Notes under the pieces: generated by a model | Told to the model about the DNA's origin: nothing | Database searches by the model: none | Seen by the model: the letters and a program-made list of their open reading frames with translations, nothing else | Part shown: positions 1 through 11,118 of the stretch, in pieces | Numbering within the stretch: position 1 is the first letter of the stretch | Layout: each line of letters begins with the position of its first letter | Translations under genes and position numbers: made by a program | Assembly (NCBI RefSeq): GCF_011386835.1 | Contig: NC_088797.1 | Coordinates: forward strand, 95,614,264 to 95,678,263 | From: Chrysemys picta bellii | Lineage: Eukaryota; Chordata; Testudines; Emydidae | Length of the DNA stretch: 64,000 nucleotides | Reading direction: 5' to 3'

Positions 1-175
1 TTATCAAGCTAAATAACTTTGAGTCATGTTTCTACTCTGTATTTTTCTCCTAGCCACTGTAGTGTTCAAACAGGGGCATTCACTCGGTTTGCTTGTCTCA
101 GCTCCAGACAAAGAGAGAAAGAGACACACAGCACAAGTACACACGAGATGTTGGCATCTCCGCTTTTGCACTCAC
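1..175 (-). other. HTR7: HTR7 intron 1 (5' end only)
   Basis: Sequence left of the GTGAGT donor of HTR7 exon 1. It is intronic and has no recognisable coding potential; open frames here are antisense shadows. Confidence 0.85.
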
Positions 176-699
176 CTGTCAATACTTATCACACACAAAG
201 TCATAATGGAAGCAGTGCAACACATCACATCCATAGCAATGAAGACATTACAGAAAACGTGGCCAAAGATCCACTCTCCTCCAATGAGGTCCGTTACGCT
301 GACAAAGGGCATGACGGCCAGCGCTACCGAGAGATCGGCCAAAGCCAGGGAGACAATGAGATAGTTGGAGGGCTGCCGGAGTTTCTTTACAAAGCACACG
401 GAGATCACCACCAGGCAATTGCCCGCGATGGTCAGCAGAGTGATGAGGGAGAGAATGGCCCCGATAACAACTTTCTCCATGTTGCCGTAGCTGAGGATCT
501 GCTCCCCGCAGCGAGTGTCATTGTCGGCCGCCAGGCTGGAAGCGGGGCTGGGGCTGGCGGTGACATCCTGGATGATCTTCAGCCAGCGGGGGTGCAGGGA
601 GCCAGCCACCATCCCACTGCTGCTCAGCTCGCGGGGAGCCTCCAGGGCGAAGGCTCGGAGGGGGCCGGACACGTGACTGCTGTTGATGTCCATAACCAT
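176..699 (-). CDS. HTR7: 5-hydroxytryptamine receptor 7, coding exon 1 (gene continues left of the window)
   Basis: This is the first coding exon of the Gs-coupled serotonin receptor 5-HT7, a plasma-membrane class A GPCR that raises cAMP. The exon encodes 175 residues. The N-terminus has N-glycosylation sequons at N6 (NSS) and N60 (NDT). TM1 is about 77-103 with the GN motif (N94). TM2 is about 112-132 with LALAD (D122, position 2.50). TM3 is about 148-172 with the disulphide cysteine C150, the amine-binding aspartate D157 (3.32) and the start of the DRY motif (D174-R175). The exon ends in AG followed by GTGAGT on the minus strand (donor 175-170), splitting the R codon of DRY, which is the known HTR7 exon 1/2 junction. 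The start is taken at 699 (M-V-M-D); the second ATG at 693 (M-D-I-N-S-S) aligns better with the mammalian start. TM4-TM7 lie outside the window. Confidence 0.96.
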
Positions 700-1450
700 C
701 TTGACGGGTGCTGCCCATGAAGCCGCCGGCCGGCTCCCAACACGCTGGGTCCTGGGGAGGGTCCCCGAGCCCGCTCAGCCCCCAGCTCTCCGGGGCTCGC
801 CCCCCCACCCCCGACCCGGGCAGGGGCTCGCTCGACAGTCCGCGGGAGAAGCGCCTCAGCCCGGTTAGCTGATCATTGCCACCAGAGGTGGGGCGGGTGC
901 CTCAACTTCCCCATGCCCCGCTGCGCTCGCCGGCTCCGCGCCGCTGGCCGCGCTCCGCGGGGGCGGGCATCTCGCCATGGGGTCAGCCTGCCCTGAGCGC
1001 TGCCGTCGGGGAGGCCGCGCCCCACAGCGCCCGCTGCTCCCTCCTGACCCGGGAGGCTGCCTGCTCTTCGCCCGCAGCTGCCGCCTTCACAGCCGCGCCG
1101 GCCCCCGCCCAGCCTAGCTACCTGCTGCGGGAGCTGCGGGGAGGGAAGTTTGAGTCTCCCTGGCTGCTCCGCCCCTCGCCCGCCTGCAGCCGCTCGCAGC
1201 TGCCTCAGGGCTTCAGTAGCCTGCCCCTCTGAACTGGGGCGGGAGCGTCGAGTCGAGCGGGAGCAGAGCAGGGTCACACAGGGGTCTGCCCACAGCTCTG
1301 CCCGCGACCCCGGCAGCTATGGACCCGTCCTGGGCATGCCCCCCTCTGCGCCGTCCCCCGCCACCCTTGCTTGGGGGAAGGGGCCGGAAGGCGAGGAAAG
1401 GGGGTAGGAGGAGACGAGGGGAGAGTGGGAGGAAAAGGAGGGGGCCCTTA
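700..1450 (-). promoter_or_regulatory. HTR7: CpG-rich HTR7 promoter / 5' UTR region
   Basis: Immediately upstream (minus sense) of the HTR7 start codon lies about 750 bp of very GC- and CpG-rich DNA with several GGGCGG-type Sp1-like boxes and no repeats. No TATA box is obvious. An out-of-frame ATG occurs at 718-716, 19 bases upstream of the first HTR7 ATG. Open frames within this block are products of GC-rich composition. The promoter role is inferred from position and composition. Confidence 0.7.
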
Positions 1451-4400
1451 GGACTGCAGGCTGGGATGAGTAACTGCTCGCATCCTAGCCCTAGCCCCAG
1501 ACTGGCACTGAGACTGTGGTATGCTCCGTGTGGGACCAGGGGACCTCTGAAATCACAGTCCCGGGAGGACGTGGGGATGTGGAGAGCCAGGCTTTGCACT
1601 CCCACGAGGTTTCGCAGAAGGAAGAAGAATCTTAAGGAGCTCATTTATTTGAAATAGCAGGACCCAGGCGTGTTGGGAGGGCTGATGTACCCTGTACTCT
1701 GAGGGCTGAGATTCCTGTGGGATGCGCATTGTGAGGTGAAGAGCAAAGTTAACCTGAGAAGCTAACAAGAAATATCATTAGCAACGTCTCTTGCAGCAGA
1801 TTTATCATTGAATTTGAGCTTGCCTGTGCCTCATAGGAACTCTATCCATTGCTAGCCTTTCTTTCCTAATTTGCTTGAAGGCTGATTCATTTGACCAGAG
1901 TCTGAATGAATTCCTGCTCCATTCATTTTCACTAAATAGCTGGGGATGGCCTCATGCAGTAGTGCATTTGCAGACCCCTAAAACTTTTGAATGACCCCCT
2001 TTGGATATCTTAGACATAGTCTATGGACCCCCAAGGGGTTGAAATCACTGCCATAGTGTGTTTCTCTCCTGATGAAATGTGAGCTGTGTTGGGCCCAGCC
2101 TAGTGATGGATCCATTCAGCAACAATGATTCTGTGCACCCCAGCTGTGGTGGCCCTCTGTACAGGGGTCAGTTGCACCCAGAGAAGAGTCATGTTCTTGC
2201 AGGCTGCTTATCCAGCAAGAGTTTAGTAGTCATTGGTGTGATTCTACATTGTAAAAGGAAGTTTCTCACTGTTTTGACTGACCTCAGGGCCAGTTCTAGG
2301 GTCCCATTACTGGGAGGCGCAAGTGGGTATGTTGGGGCCTTGGATGTCACTATTTAAAAAACAACTAACCTTCCAGGAGTCCAGAGACTAGTTAGACCCC
2401 TGGAAAATCTTGGGTTTAAAAAGTAAAATTTGGCTACGATGTCAGTATTTTGGTGTGATTTATAATATATAAATAGGTACTTTGGTTTGGGGGTTTTATT
2501 TTATTTAATTTTTCCCAGAAATGTATCAGTATTTATTGCTACAACAAAAACAGGTGAAAATCAGTGGCAACAACTATTTATAATTTTTCTGGGTAAATAT
2601 CAGCGTTTATTTTGGTGGACAGAAGGACGGGATGGGGGGAAGTATTCAGTAGATTAATGCTTTGATTAATGGAATTCAGTGTGGTTTGCTGCAGAATTAA
2701 AACAGAACTCCAAACACAATGCTACCTCTGAGTTTAAGAAAACAATATCTCTCTAATCCCCAAATAAAACTTTTCATTTGAATAAACATTTACTGTTGTA
2801 GACTTAGAACTATTAGCCTATAAATATTTACATTTAATAACTGGGCAACACCATTTGCAGTGCATTTACTCAACTTCTTTTCCTCCATTTTGGGGTCTTT
2901 TTAGAACTTTTAGCTACTTCCTTGTGTTCTGAAATGTATTCTGGTACAGATTTTTGTTTTCTTCCTATTTTAGTGTGTCAGATCTTAAACCATTATCTGC
3001 TAATTACTTGAAATGTGTACGTGATGGCCATGAGATTCATCAGTACATTCAGATGCGCATGCGCTTCAGAGCTTGCATGTGTGCCTGTTTGTGTGTATCT
3101 TCTAGACTAATACACTAGACTAATAGGCTAAGCCTTACTTCAACAGGCAGCTTTGCATATACACACAGACTAATGAATTATTGTAATACATTTATCTCAT
3201 GCAAAGTATTGTATTTTCCTAACAAAACAAGTAATTTTTTTATATATTTGAATGATACAACAGTAGGGTGAAAATCAGAAAAAAATGAATACTTTTTGTA
3301 AAAACCAGGATTTTTTCAGTAAAAATTGGTTTAAACTGAAAACAAAGGGGCTTATATGTAAAGGATGAAGCCTCTCCAATCTGCTGCCGTTCTGCTGCTT
3401 AACATTGGATAACTTTGCGCACATTTTGGCCTTTCTGACAATAGCTTTGGGGCCCCTTGAAGATCATGGGGGGGGGGGGCAATGTCCCCTTTTCCCCTCA
3501 GTAGTGCCAAGCCTGACTCAACTAGATGATTATGATACTGAGATCTGACAGAATTAAATAAGTTAAAGACAATAAAATGTGGAGGAAAGAGGAACTCTCT
3601 GCCAGTGGAAAGTCACTAGAGGAGATTCCATTGCCTCTGCACTAGCTGCCCTGACTCCCAGTGTAAAGAGAAGGAAGGGGTATGGGCATGGTGGGACAGA
3701 GTTCTGCCACAGCTGATCCTCCACTGGTGTAAGGTCCCTGAGGATCTCACACCAATAATGTATGTTGCTGCCCTGTCTTGTGCCAGGGCTGGGCGTCTAT
3801 GAATCAGGCAGCCAACCCTGGCTCCCTGTGGCCCCCTACTCTCCATTCCATCCAATGAGAATCAAAGCTGTTGTCTTTTTCTGCATTTACTTGACAACTA
3901 AAGAATACAGAGGAGCCAGCAGGATTAATATTGCTATGATGGAAGATGTTAATGGCTGCCATCAAGAGACTCTTTAATCAATAGACAATCACATACCTAA
4001 TTAAAGCTGATGGGTAGGCTAACCACCTTTTTTCAGGCTAAGTGGAAGAAGCAATTAAACCCCTTTACGGAGTGAGATAACTAGAAACAATAGGATGTTA
4101 CCACCCAAGGCACTGGGCCGCATGGAAAAACCTGAGCACAGTGAAGCCACAACATCCAAGAAGTTTCCTGGGAATGATTGAAATGCAGAGGCTGAGGGAA
4201 TGACTAATTGCAGCTGCAAGTGACTATATCTGAGAGGCAGAAAGCTAGAGATGCAGGGTATGAGTGGCCCTGACAGCGAGCAGGGGTCCTTGGGGCACAG
4301 GACTGGCTGAAAAGGCAGGTTTGGAATTTGTGAGCAAGGAAATTGACAGCTGTTCTTTGTAAATAAACAGATTTGCACCAAAGAAATACTTGATGCATAT

Positions 4401-5678
4401 CATCAATTTCTCCTTCTAATGGAAACAACCCAATAAGGCCTTGAATACTGGCTAACCACTTGAAGCAAAGGGGCAACCAAATTGACAAAAATGCACAAAA
4501 TAATCACCATCCCACCCCCCCACCCCCACCCCAAACTTAAATACGGGCTGGTGTCAGGGATGTACAAAAAAATAAAAGTACGATTAACAGAACATTTTTC
4601 TTGCTTTTTCCCCTCTATTTCTTTATCCCTTTTTTCCTTTCCTTCCATGTCTGATCCATTCTGTCCATCTTCATATCATGTTTGTTTACCTATTCTTTTC
4701 TCTCTTTCTTTATTCTTTCCTTTCAACTCTTTCTCCTTTCAAAATCAGCATCTCCTTTCCGTTGGTGCCCATAAAGGTCTAGTAAGTTATTGCTGCTTTG
4801 AACATTCGCGTGCTGGGAATAATAAATAAGATATAGGTAAATGTCCCTCCAGCCTGTGGAGGATATGTTGTCAACATGTTGAACATATTTTACCACCATC
4901 TGAATTACATTCTGAAGCTAACTATTATTTGAACCTGGATTTCTATTCCCAGCATGTAGTATTTAGCACATCGTGTTTCTGTTTGACTTGTAGCAGAGAT
5001 GTTGCAGCTGCAATTTTCTTTACTGGCTTTGTGAAAATAAATCACCACCACTTTGTGGTAGTAAAACAGAGTGGTAAACATTCATTTCTTTGGTGTTTCT
5101 TTTCTTCTTCTCAAAATAAATGTTAGCATCTGCTCAACTTAAACAAATGTGAAATGAATTTTTCACTTTTTTGATGACTACATTACATATACTGACTGCA
5201 GCAGGCAGCACAGCTGTGACAGATATCACATCCCCATGCAGTATCTTTAGGGGCCATTGTATTTAATTTATGAATGGTTTATATATGAGCATGATTGTGT
5301 TTTTCTCCAGGAAGAGGGTAACCACAGGTCCTCCAGGAACTAAAAATAATGTGTGTGTCGGGGAGGGGGGGTTATTAAAGTCAATCACAAACTAAACAGC
5401 TGGTTCAAGCTGGGTTTTCTAGAGACTAAGAGATAAAGAAAGGTCTTTTGGTATAAAAGGATGAGCCTGAATTGTTACCAGATCTTTTCTACTCCAGCAA
5501 ATGGACAAGACCTTCTGTCCTAGAGGGGCCCCACCCATTGTGGAAGAGTTGGACAGTCTTTGGCCTACTAGGGCCCCTAAGAATGATAGGTGACTCCTGG
5601 TATCTTTAATGTATGTTTAAATCTGTTTATTGTTTTCAGATGTTTTCTCTGTAATACTTTTACCTTAAGAATAAATGG
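1451..5678. other. Intergenic DNA, HTR7 upstream side
   Basis: No gene is supported here. AT-rich sequence contains a G homopolymer near 3470, a C-rich run near 4510-4530 and a pyrimidine-rich tract on the plus strand at about 4595-4740. Short open frames lack protein-like composition. A small MITE-like piece is annotated separately at 1957-2050. Confidence 0.6.
1957..2050. mobile_element. Short hAT-like MITE fragment
   Basis: About 94 bp beginning CAGTAGTGCATTTGCAGACC. It ends so that the opposite strand reads CAGTGATTTCAACCCC, the same kind of CAGTGGTT-type terminus seen in the hAT MITEs at 30 kb and 63 kb. The 8-bp flanks are only partly similar, so the target duplication is not convincing. 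Confidence 0.4.
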
Positions 5679-6164
5679 GCTTGCTTCAGGATGGATTTGA
5701 TTTAAATCACTAGTCAGGAAGACTCAATTTAATCATGGATTTCTACATAAAAGTGCATTCTTGTTGGTTGTTATAATCTTATTATATATTCTTCACAACT
5801 CAGATAGATGTAGGTTTCATTTTTAGAAGGTACACACTATACCTTTTTAAAGTGATTTATTTTGAAAACTAATTTGAAAAATTAGTTTTACAGCTATATC
5901 AGAAAATGAATGATTGTTTGATTATTTCATTTACCAAATGTAACTGAAGCTGATATTTATGAAGTCATTGGGAGGTGAACTATCTCCAATTCAGCAGGTT
6001 AATCATTAATATTTGGAGGATTTTCTTGTGCTGTATTAGGAGGAGAGCATCACCAGACAGACATTTAAATTGTTTTATTCAACTAAAACAACAACGTTAT
6101 GTATTCTGGATTTTTTTCTTCAACAGCAAACATATAATGCTTTAACAAAACAAGCATATGAATT

Positions 6165-7987
6165 TTAGTGTGATCCTTGCCCTTGCTTTTCCTTGCTGAG
6201 TTTTCCAATGTCTGGCACATATTTGGATACATTAAGATGCACACAGACTTCTGAGTGATCAGTTGTTAACCGGCTCCAAGAAGGACAGAGGACAGATTTC
6301 ATGTGTGAAAATACCTGTTCACACAGGTATGTGGATCCAAATGCTGAAAGCATTGCAAACGCAATTTTCTTCAAACAGTTAAATTTCACTGGCAGGGATG
6401 TCCAGCGGGTCATAATAGAGGCCCCATGATCTCTCTCGGTAGCTTCAAGTGCACTCAGCAGATCTCCAAACTTTGATGCCCACAATTCTGAGCTTTTTAA
6501 CGGAATGAGCTGCGTTTCGAAATCTTCAACACCCATCCACTGAAATAAAGACAAATCCAAGTCGCTTCCGTTGAACTTTTCAGGTTTAATTAGAAAAGAA
6601 AGCTTCGGGCCAAATCGCTGGAAATCTTGAAATCTGTCAGAAAATTCTGATTCCATGTACATTCCAATCATCGACATTGACAGTGCAACGTCTCGATAGC
6701 TCTTTTATGTGTTGGAAGTAGCGGAAGGTCGAAGTTCGAATATCCTGAGAAAAAACTGCAAGTTTTACAACAAATGCCTTCCAGGTTTCATAAAGATCCA
6801 GAACCGATTGCCCTGCACCCTGGAGATGTAGGTTGTGTTCGTTTAGGTAAGCGGTGTTAGAAACATGAACTTACACAGCCATTTGTCATCATCCAGTTCA
6901 AGGTAATTTGTCCTTTTTCCGACAAAAAGGCCTTGATTGCATCAAAACAGTTTACAAAGCGCACCAAAACCTTGTCACGACTTAGCCACCAAATGTTGCT
7001 GTGAAGTGGAATTATAAGCACTGTCCATCTCTTCTAGCAGTGCTTGAAACTGTCTGTAAGTCAAAGCAGATTGAGCAACAAGGACATTTACAATTTGCAC
7101 CACTGTATTCATCACATTATTAAGCTCTGAATTTGAAATTTTAGCATACAGGTTTTCTTGATTGATGATACAGTGAAATTTGACTGTCAGGCGGCCAATC
7201 TGATCTTCAAGTAACTTTACAAATCCCTTCTGTTTTCCGACCATGGCAGAAGCACCATCTGTTGTCATACAAAATATTTTTCTGATGTCAACTCCTCATT
7301 CTTCAAAATGGTTTACAAAAGTTTCCGCTATATCTTCCCCCTTTGTAGTGCCATGCAAGGGTTTTAGGCAACAAAGTTCCTCTTGGATTTCATCGGAAGC
7401 ACAATATCTGGCAACAACTGCAAAACGTGGGACATCATTTATATCCACCCTCTCATCAACTGCAATGCTAAACACTGCTGTATCTTTTAATGCAGTTGTC
7501 TGCTTTTCATTAATGTTTTCTGCCATTTCACTTACGCATCTCTCAACTGTTCTGGCAGAGACAAGCAGTTCTTTTATTTTAGATACGCATCTTTATTGGC
7601 AAATCATTGAACAAAACCTCAGAATTTCTGAGAAAAAATTATTTTATATATTCCCCATCTGTAAACGGCTTTCCATTTTTTTGCACTGCACTGTGCAATC
7701 TTATAACTTCCTTCTGTGGCTTGATTTTTACTTACACTTAAGCATTTAAAATCACTGCTTTGCTTCTCATATCTTGCTACTGCCTTTCTGATCGATTCAG
7801 TCTTGTCTGCTTCGTCAAGAAAGGTTTTCTCGTGCTTCATTTGTAAATGTCGTCGAACACTTGATGTGCGACAAACAACAATTTCACAACAGAAAGCACA
7901 AACAGCACAGTCCTTCTTTTGAATAAATCCAAATGTGTCTGTCCAAGAAGGCTGAAATGAACGGACATCTAACTTTGCTTTTGTCAA
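6165..7987 (-). pseudogene. Decayed hAT transposase (GTF2IRD2/SCAND3-like lineage)
   Basis: Four minus-strand fragments in order resemble one transposase. 7987-7619 carries a BED-like zinc finger with C-A-V-C-A-F-C-C, then R-R-H-L-Q-M-K-H. 7526-7296 matches the catalytic core region. 7268-6975 contains T-T-D-G-A-S-A-M-V-G, a typical hAT core segment around a catalytic D. 6677-6165 ends with the hAT dimerisation region (A-F-G-S-T-Y-L-C-E-Q-V-F-S). Frame breaks separate the pieces, so no full product is possible. This type of transposase is the ancestor of several host genes (GTF2IRD2, SCAND3, EPM2AIP1-like); here it sits inside a transposon with intact termini, so domestication is not suggested. 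Confidence 0.8.
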
Positions 7988-8089
7988 ATGTACCCCTCAA
8001 CTTACAGTGGAAAAATAAATGCGGCAGACGGCACTGTTACACGTGACGTGATAGTGATGTAAGCAGCAAATCAGGACTTAAAAATATCC

Positions 8090-8670
8090 CAGTATAGTGG
8101 CACTGGAACAATTTTTAAGGTGGGGTGCCAAACTGAGCCCCCTCTTGCCCCTGTCTGCATCCCTCACTGCCCCAGGCAGCTGGGGTCAGCTGCAGAGCCC
8201 CAAGCCGAGGCCAGGAGCAGAGCCCCGGACCGGCGGACGGGACCCCAGGATGGCAGCAGAGCCCCTGGGACTCAGCAGCGGGCTGAGCAGGGCCGGCGGA
8301 CGGGATCCAGGATGGCAGGGGGCCGGTGGTAGGACCCCAGGCCAGCAGCAAAGCCCCCGGAACCGGTGGCCGGGACCCAGGGCCGGCAGCAGGCTGAGCG
8401 GGGCCGGCAGACAGGACCCCGGGTGGCAGGGGGCTGGCAGTAGGACCCCAGGCTAGCAGCAGAGCTCCTGGGACCGGTGGCCAGGACCCGGGGCCGACAG
8501 CGGGCTGAGTGGGGCCAATGGACGGGACCCCGTGTGGCAGGGGGCCGGCGTCCAGGACACCAGGATGGCAGCAGAGCCCCCGGGACTGGTGGCCGGGACC
8601 TGGGCAGTGTGAGTGCCACTCAAAATCATCTTGCGTGCTGCCTTTGTGCCATAGATTGCTGACCCCTGTT
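8090..8670. repeat. GC-rich tandem-repeat block within a secondary MITE
   Basis: Contains imperfectly repeated units of about 45-65 bp built from phrases such as GGACGGGACCCCAGGATGGC and GGGCTGAGCGGGGCCGGC. The right edge reads CAGGGGTCAGCAATCTATGG on the minus strand, resembling a hAT-type terminus, which suggests that a second non-autonomous element inserted into the older hAT and expanded internally. The left edge is uncertain. Confidence 0.6.
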
Positions 8671-9929
8671 CTAGACTGAGCACTTAGTCCCATTGGGTAG
8701 ATAGAAAGATTAATCTAAATAATCTATACAGAGCCCCTGGAACCCCATTAGATTGGGACCCTAATCCATGAACTATTGGAACTCGTTTACAATTTTTTTC
8801 TTAAACATTGCATGAATATATTGTCTCATACTATAGAATTAGAATTTATAATCCCTATTCCATGCTGAGATATCTTTGAGCTATAATGTATCTATCTTTA
8901 GATAGGTTTTTCCCTCAAGACACATTTTATCAAAAAAATCTGATTTAAATTTATAAAATCAAGTTTTTTTAAATCATTGATTTCTATCCACCATGGCTTG
9001 CTTAGAAAGAGCTGTGTGGTAACTTGTGACTGCTGCAATACCCTGGTCATAGCCCTTGGCGAGAAAGCAAAGCACAGGCGGTAGCCTTTAGACAGACTGG
9101 TTTGCTGGGAATATCACAGTGTAAGTGCAGCCTTAAAACCATCTGGTCAGAAGGGAGTGGGACTAGGGTTCCTGCCTAGGGACAGATGAGAGCTGAGACT
9201 TGACTGGGAACCCCTGAAGTAAACTACACAGTGGGGATGGGAGAACACAGGTGCAGTTACCCCAGAAACTGTTATGGAGGCATCTCACCTGAAAACAAGA
9301 AAAGGCAAAACTTATGGTGAAGGTGCTATATCTCTGGGAGACAAGTTCTACCACCACAAAAAATTCATCCTGCACCAACAAAAATAAGCAAGGGCACTGC
9401 TATGGTGAACAGGAGCATGAAATTAGTGAATTACTGAGATAGGAGTACTTAATAAGAAATGCTCTGCCAGAAGGGTTAAACTCAGAGCTATGGCAAGTCT
9501 CACATTAGCTGCCATGAGCTGTCTGTTGAAAGTGCACCAGCACAATTCAGGGTACGTGGCTGGATGTGAGCACCCTCGGAATCTGCATGGAGAGTCCCAG
9601 ACAAATGCACTACCTGGCCCAAACTACGCTCAGTATTGAGATCACAAAAACTAATTTAGCTGAAGGGAAACGTGGCTTCACCAGGAGGGATTTAGGGTCG
9701 GTAAGGGTGGAAGCAGGACACATTAGAGGTTTTTGGCTAACAGTGCTGGAACACAAGTGTTTTAATAGAGACTGGGGTCTGTCCAAACAAAAGCAGTTGT
9801 AGTGTCGGAGTGTGCTTCCACAGTAGGATCAAGGCCTAAGCAACATACAAAATGAGGCTCCATCCAGAGGCATAGGTTTTCTCACACAGAGCCAGTTAAA
9901 ATCAATAGAAGTTACGCATCTAAACAGGG

Positions 9930-10085
9930 CCGCCCAGAGGATTCAGGGGGCCTGGGGCAAAGCAATTTCGGGGGCCCCTTCCATAAAAAAAAAGTTGCAA
10001 TACTATAGAATACTATATTCTCGGGGGGCCCCTGTGGGGCCCGGGGCCTGGGGCAAATTGCCCCACTTGCCCCCCACCCCCCGGC
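9930..10085. repeat. GGGGCAA/GGGGCCC-rich interspersed repeat fragment
   Basis: Dense GGGGGCC and CCTGGGGCAAATTGCCCC motifs around a short AT core form imperfect inverted repeats. This looks like a non-autonomous DNA transposon remnant, but termini and target duplication are not clear. Confidence 0.4.
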
Positions 10086-10217
10086 ACCTAAATACCTCTG
10101 AGGATCTGGGCCATGGTTTATGGCCCTGACCCTGCAAGTTGCTCCTGAAAGCAGAGCCCCATTAAAGTCAGTGGGGCTACAAATACAGATCAGTTTACCT
10201 GATCAGGGCTTTACATA

Positions 10218-10335
10218 GTATGTAAGTGTCTCAGGATAAGGACTGTCTTTATGCATTGTATAGCACCTAGCACAATAGGGCCCAGATCCTGACGGGCCTC
10301 TGGACATTACCACAATATGAATACTCAATAATTAA
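10218..10335 (+). repeat. L2-like LINE 3' tail
   Basis: Contains AGCACCTAGCACAATAGGGC followed by an A/T-rich AATAATTAA end, the pattern of vertebrate L2-type LINE 3' ends. Related copies occur near 28.7 kb and 37.5 kb. Confidence 0.55.
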
Positions 10336-11118
10336 AAAGCAAGTCTTGAATTCGTCACAAATGCAAGAAGAAAAACTAAACCAAATTCAGCCCTAAACTT
10401 AGCTCAAGAAAACCTGAAATAATACCTACAGCTTTTCCATGTTCAGCTATGTCAAAGGAAATTCCTTAAAACATCTTTCAGGAATGCATCTGACTGGCAC
10501 ACCAATAGCACTGGCTATACTGTTGGACAGACATCTTATGGCAACATACAGAAGCAAACTATGATATTGATACTTTCTCATCTGTCATCCACCTTCAAAA
10601 TTGTCAAACATGAAGTAATGTTGATTCAGCTACTTCTTGTGGCAGGAGTCAACAAAATGGCACTAAGCTGGCTATTCTTATTCCTTTTAGAGTCACGATG
10701 GGCAGCTGCTTCCCCTCTCCAACAGTTGTGATGCATGAATTCCTTCTGTTATTGCTGCTCCTATTTAACACCTGTGTATTACCATTACAGGACATTGTAA
10801 AACTGACAGGCTGCAGTGCAAGAAATATTGCCAATGACACATAACTCCGTTTCTTTTTCATTCAGTGCAACGGTGCTATTTATTCCAGTGTATCAAGGAG
10901 ACTGGCACCTGGAAAAAGGATAGTTGGCTCAATCTGAACCAAGACCTAAGAGGTGCTAGTTGAGAGAAGGAATTCTTCAAGGGCTGGAGATCACCTCACC
11001 TTCTCCTTGACTGACACCATCATTTTTCCCTAGCAGTTAAGAAAACTGCAGCTTTTGGGTCATGTTGGACTCATAACTGACTCTTGACACCCAAATACCA
11101 AATTCCATCCATCTTAAG

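Larger units (their letters stand above)
5687..8995 (-). mobile_element. hAT DNA transposon relic, about 3.3 kb, with 8-bp target duplication
   Basis: The element is bounded by perfect 8-bp direct repeats GCTTGCTT at 5679-5686 and 8996-9003. Its ends are inverted-repeat related: CAGGATGGATTTGATTTAAA at the left, and CATGGTGGATAGAAATCA read inward on the minus strand from the right. 8-bp duplications and CA-G ends are hallmarks of the hAT superfamily. Internal minus-strand transposase remnants run from a BED-type zinc finger near 7.9 kb to a C-terminal dimerisation domain near 6.2 kb. A GC-rich secondary block sits at about 8.09-8.67 kb. Stop codons and frameshifts show it is inactive. Confidence 0.8.
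9004..11118. other. Intergenic DNA between the hAT relic and the Gypsy element
   Basis: No gene is supported. It contains a G/C-rich repeat piece at about 9930-10085 (mirror-like GGGGCCCC and GGGGCAAATTGCCCC motifs, probably a MITE) and an L2-like tail at about 10218-10335. The remainder has no recognisable feature. Confidence 0.55.

Noticed and set aside
873..1644. Overlapping open frames upstream of HTR7
   Set aside because: GC-rich CpG-island composition produces long frames on both strands; Pro/Arg/Ala-rich content and no conserved motif.
8115..8693. 192-codon minus frame rich in Gly/Pro
   Set aside because: Translation of a GC-rich tandem repeat; several frames on both strands look alike.
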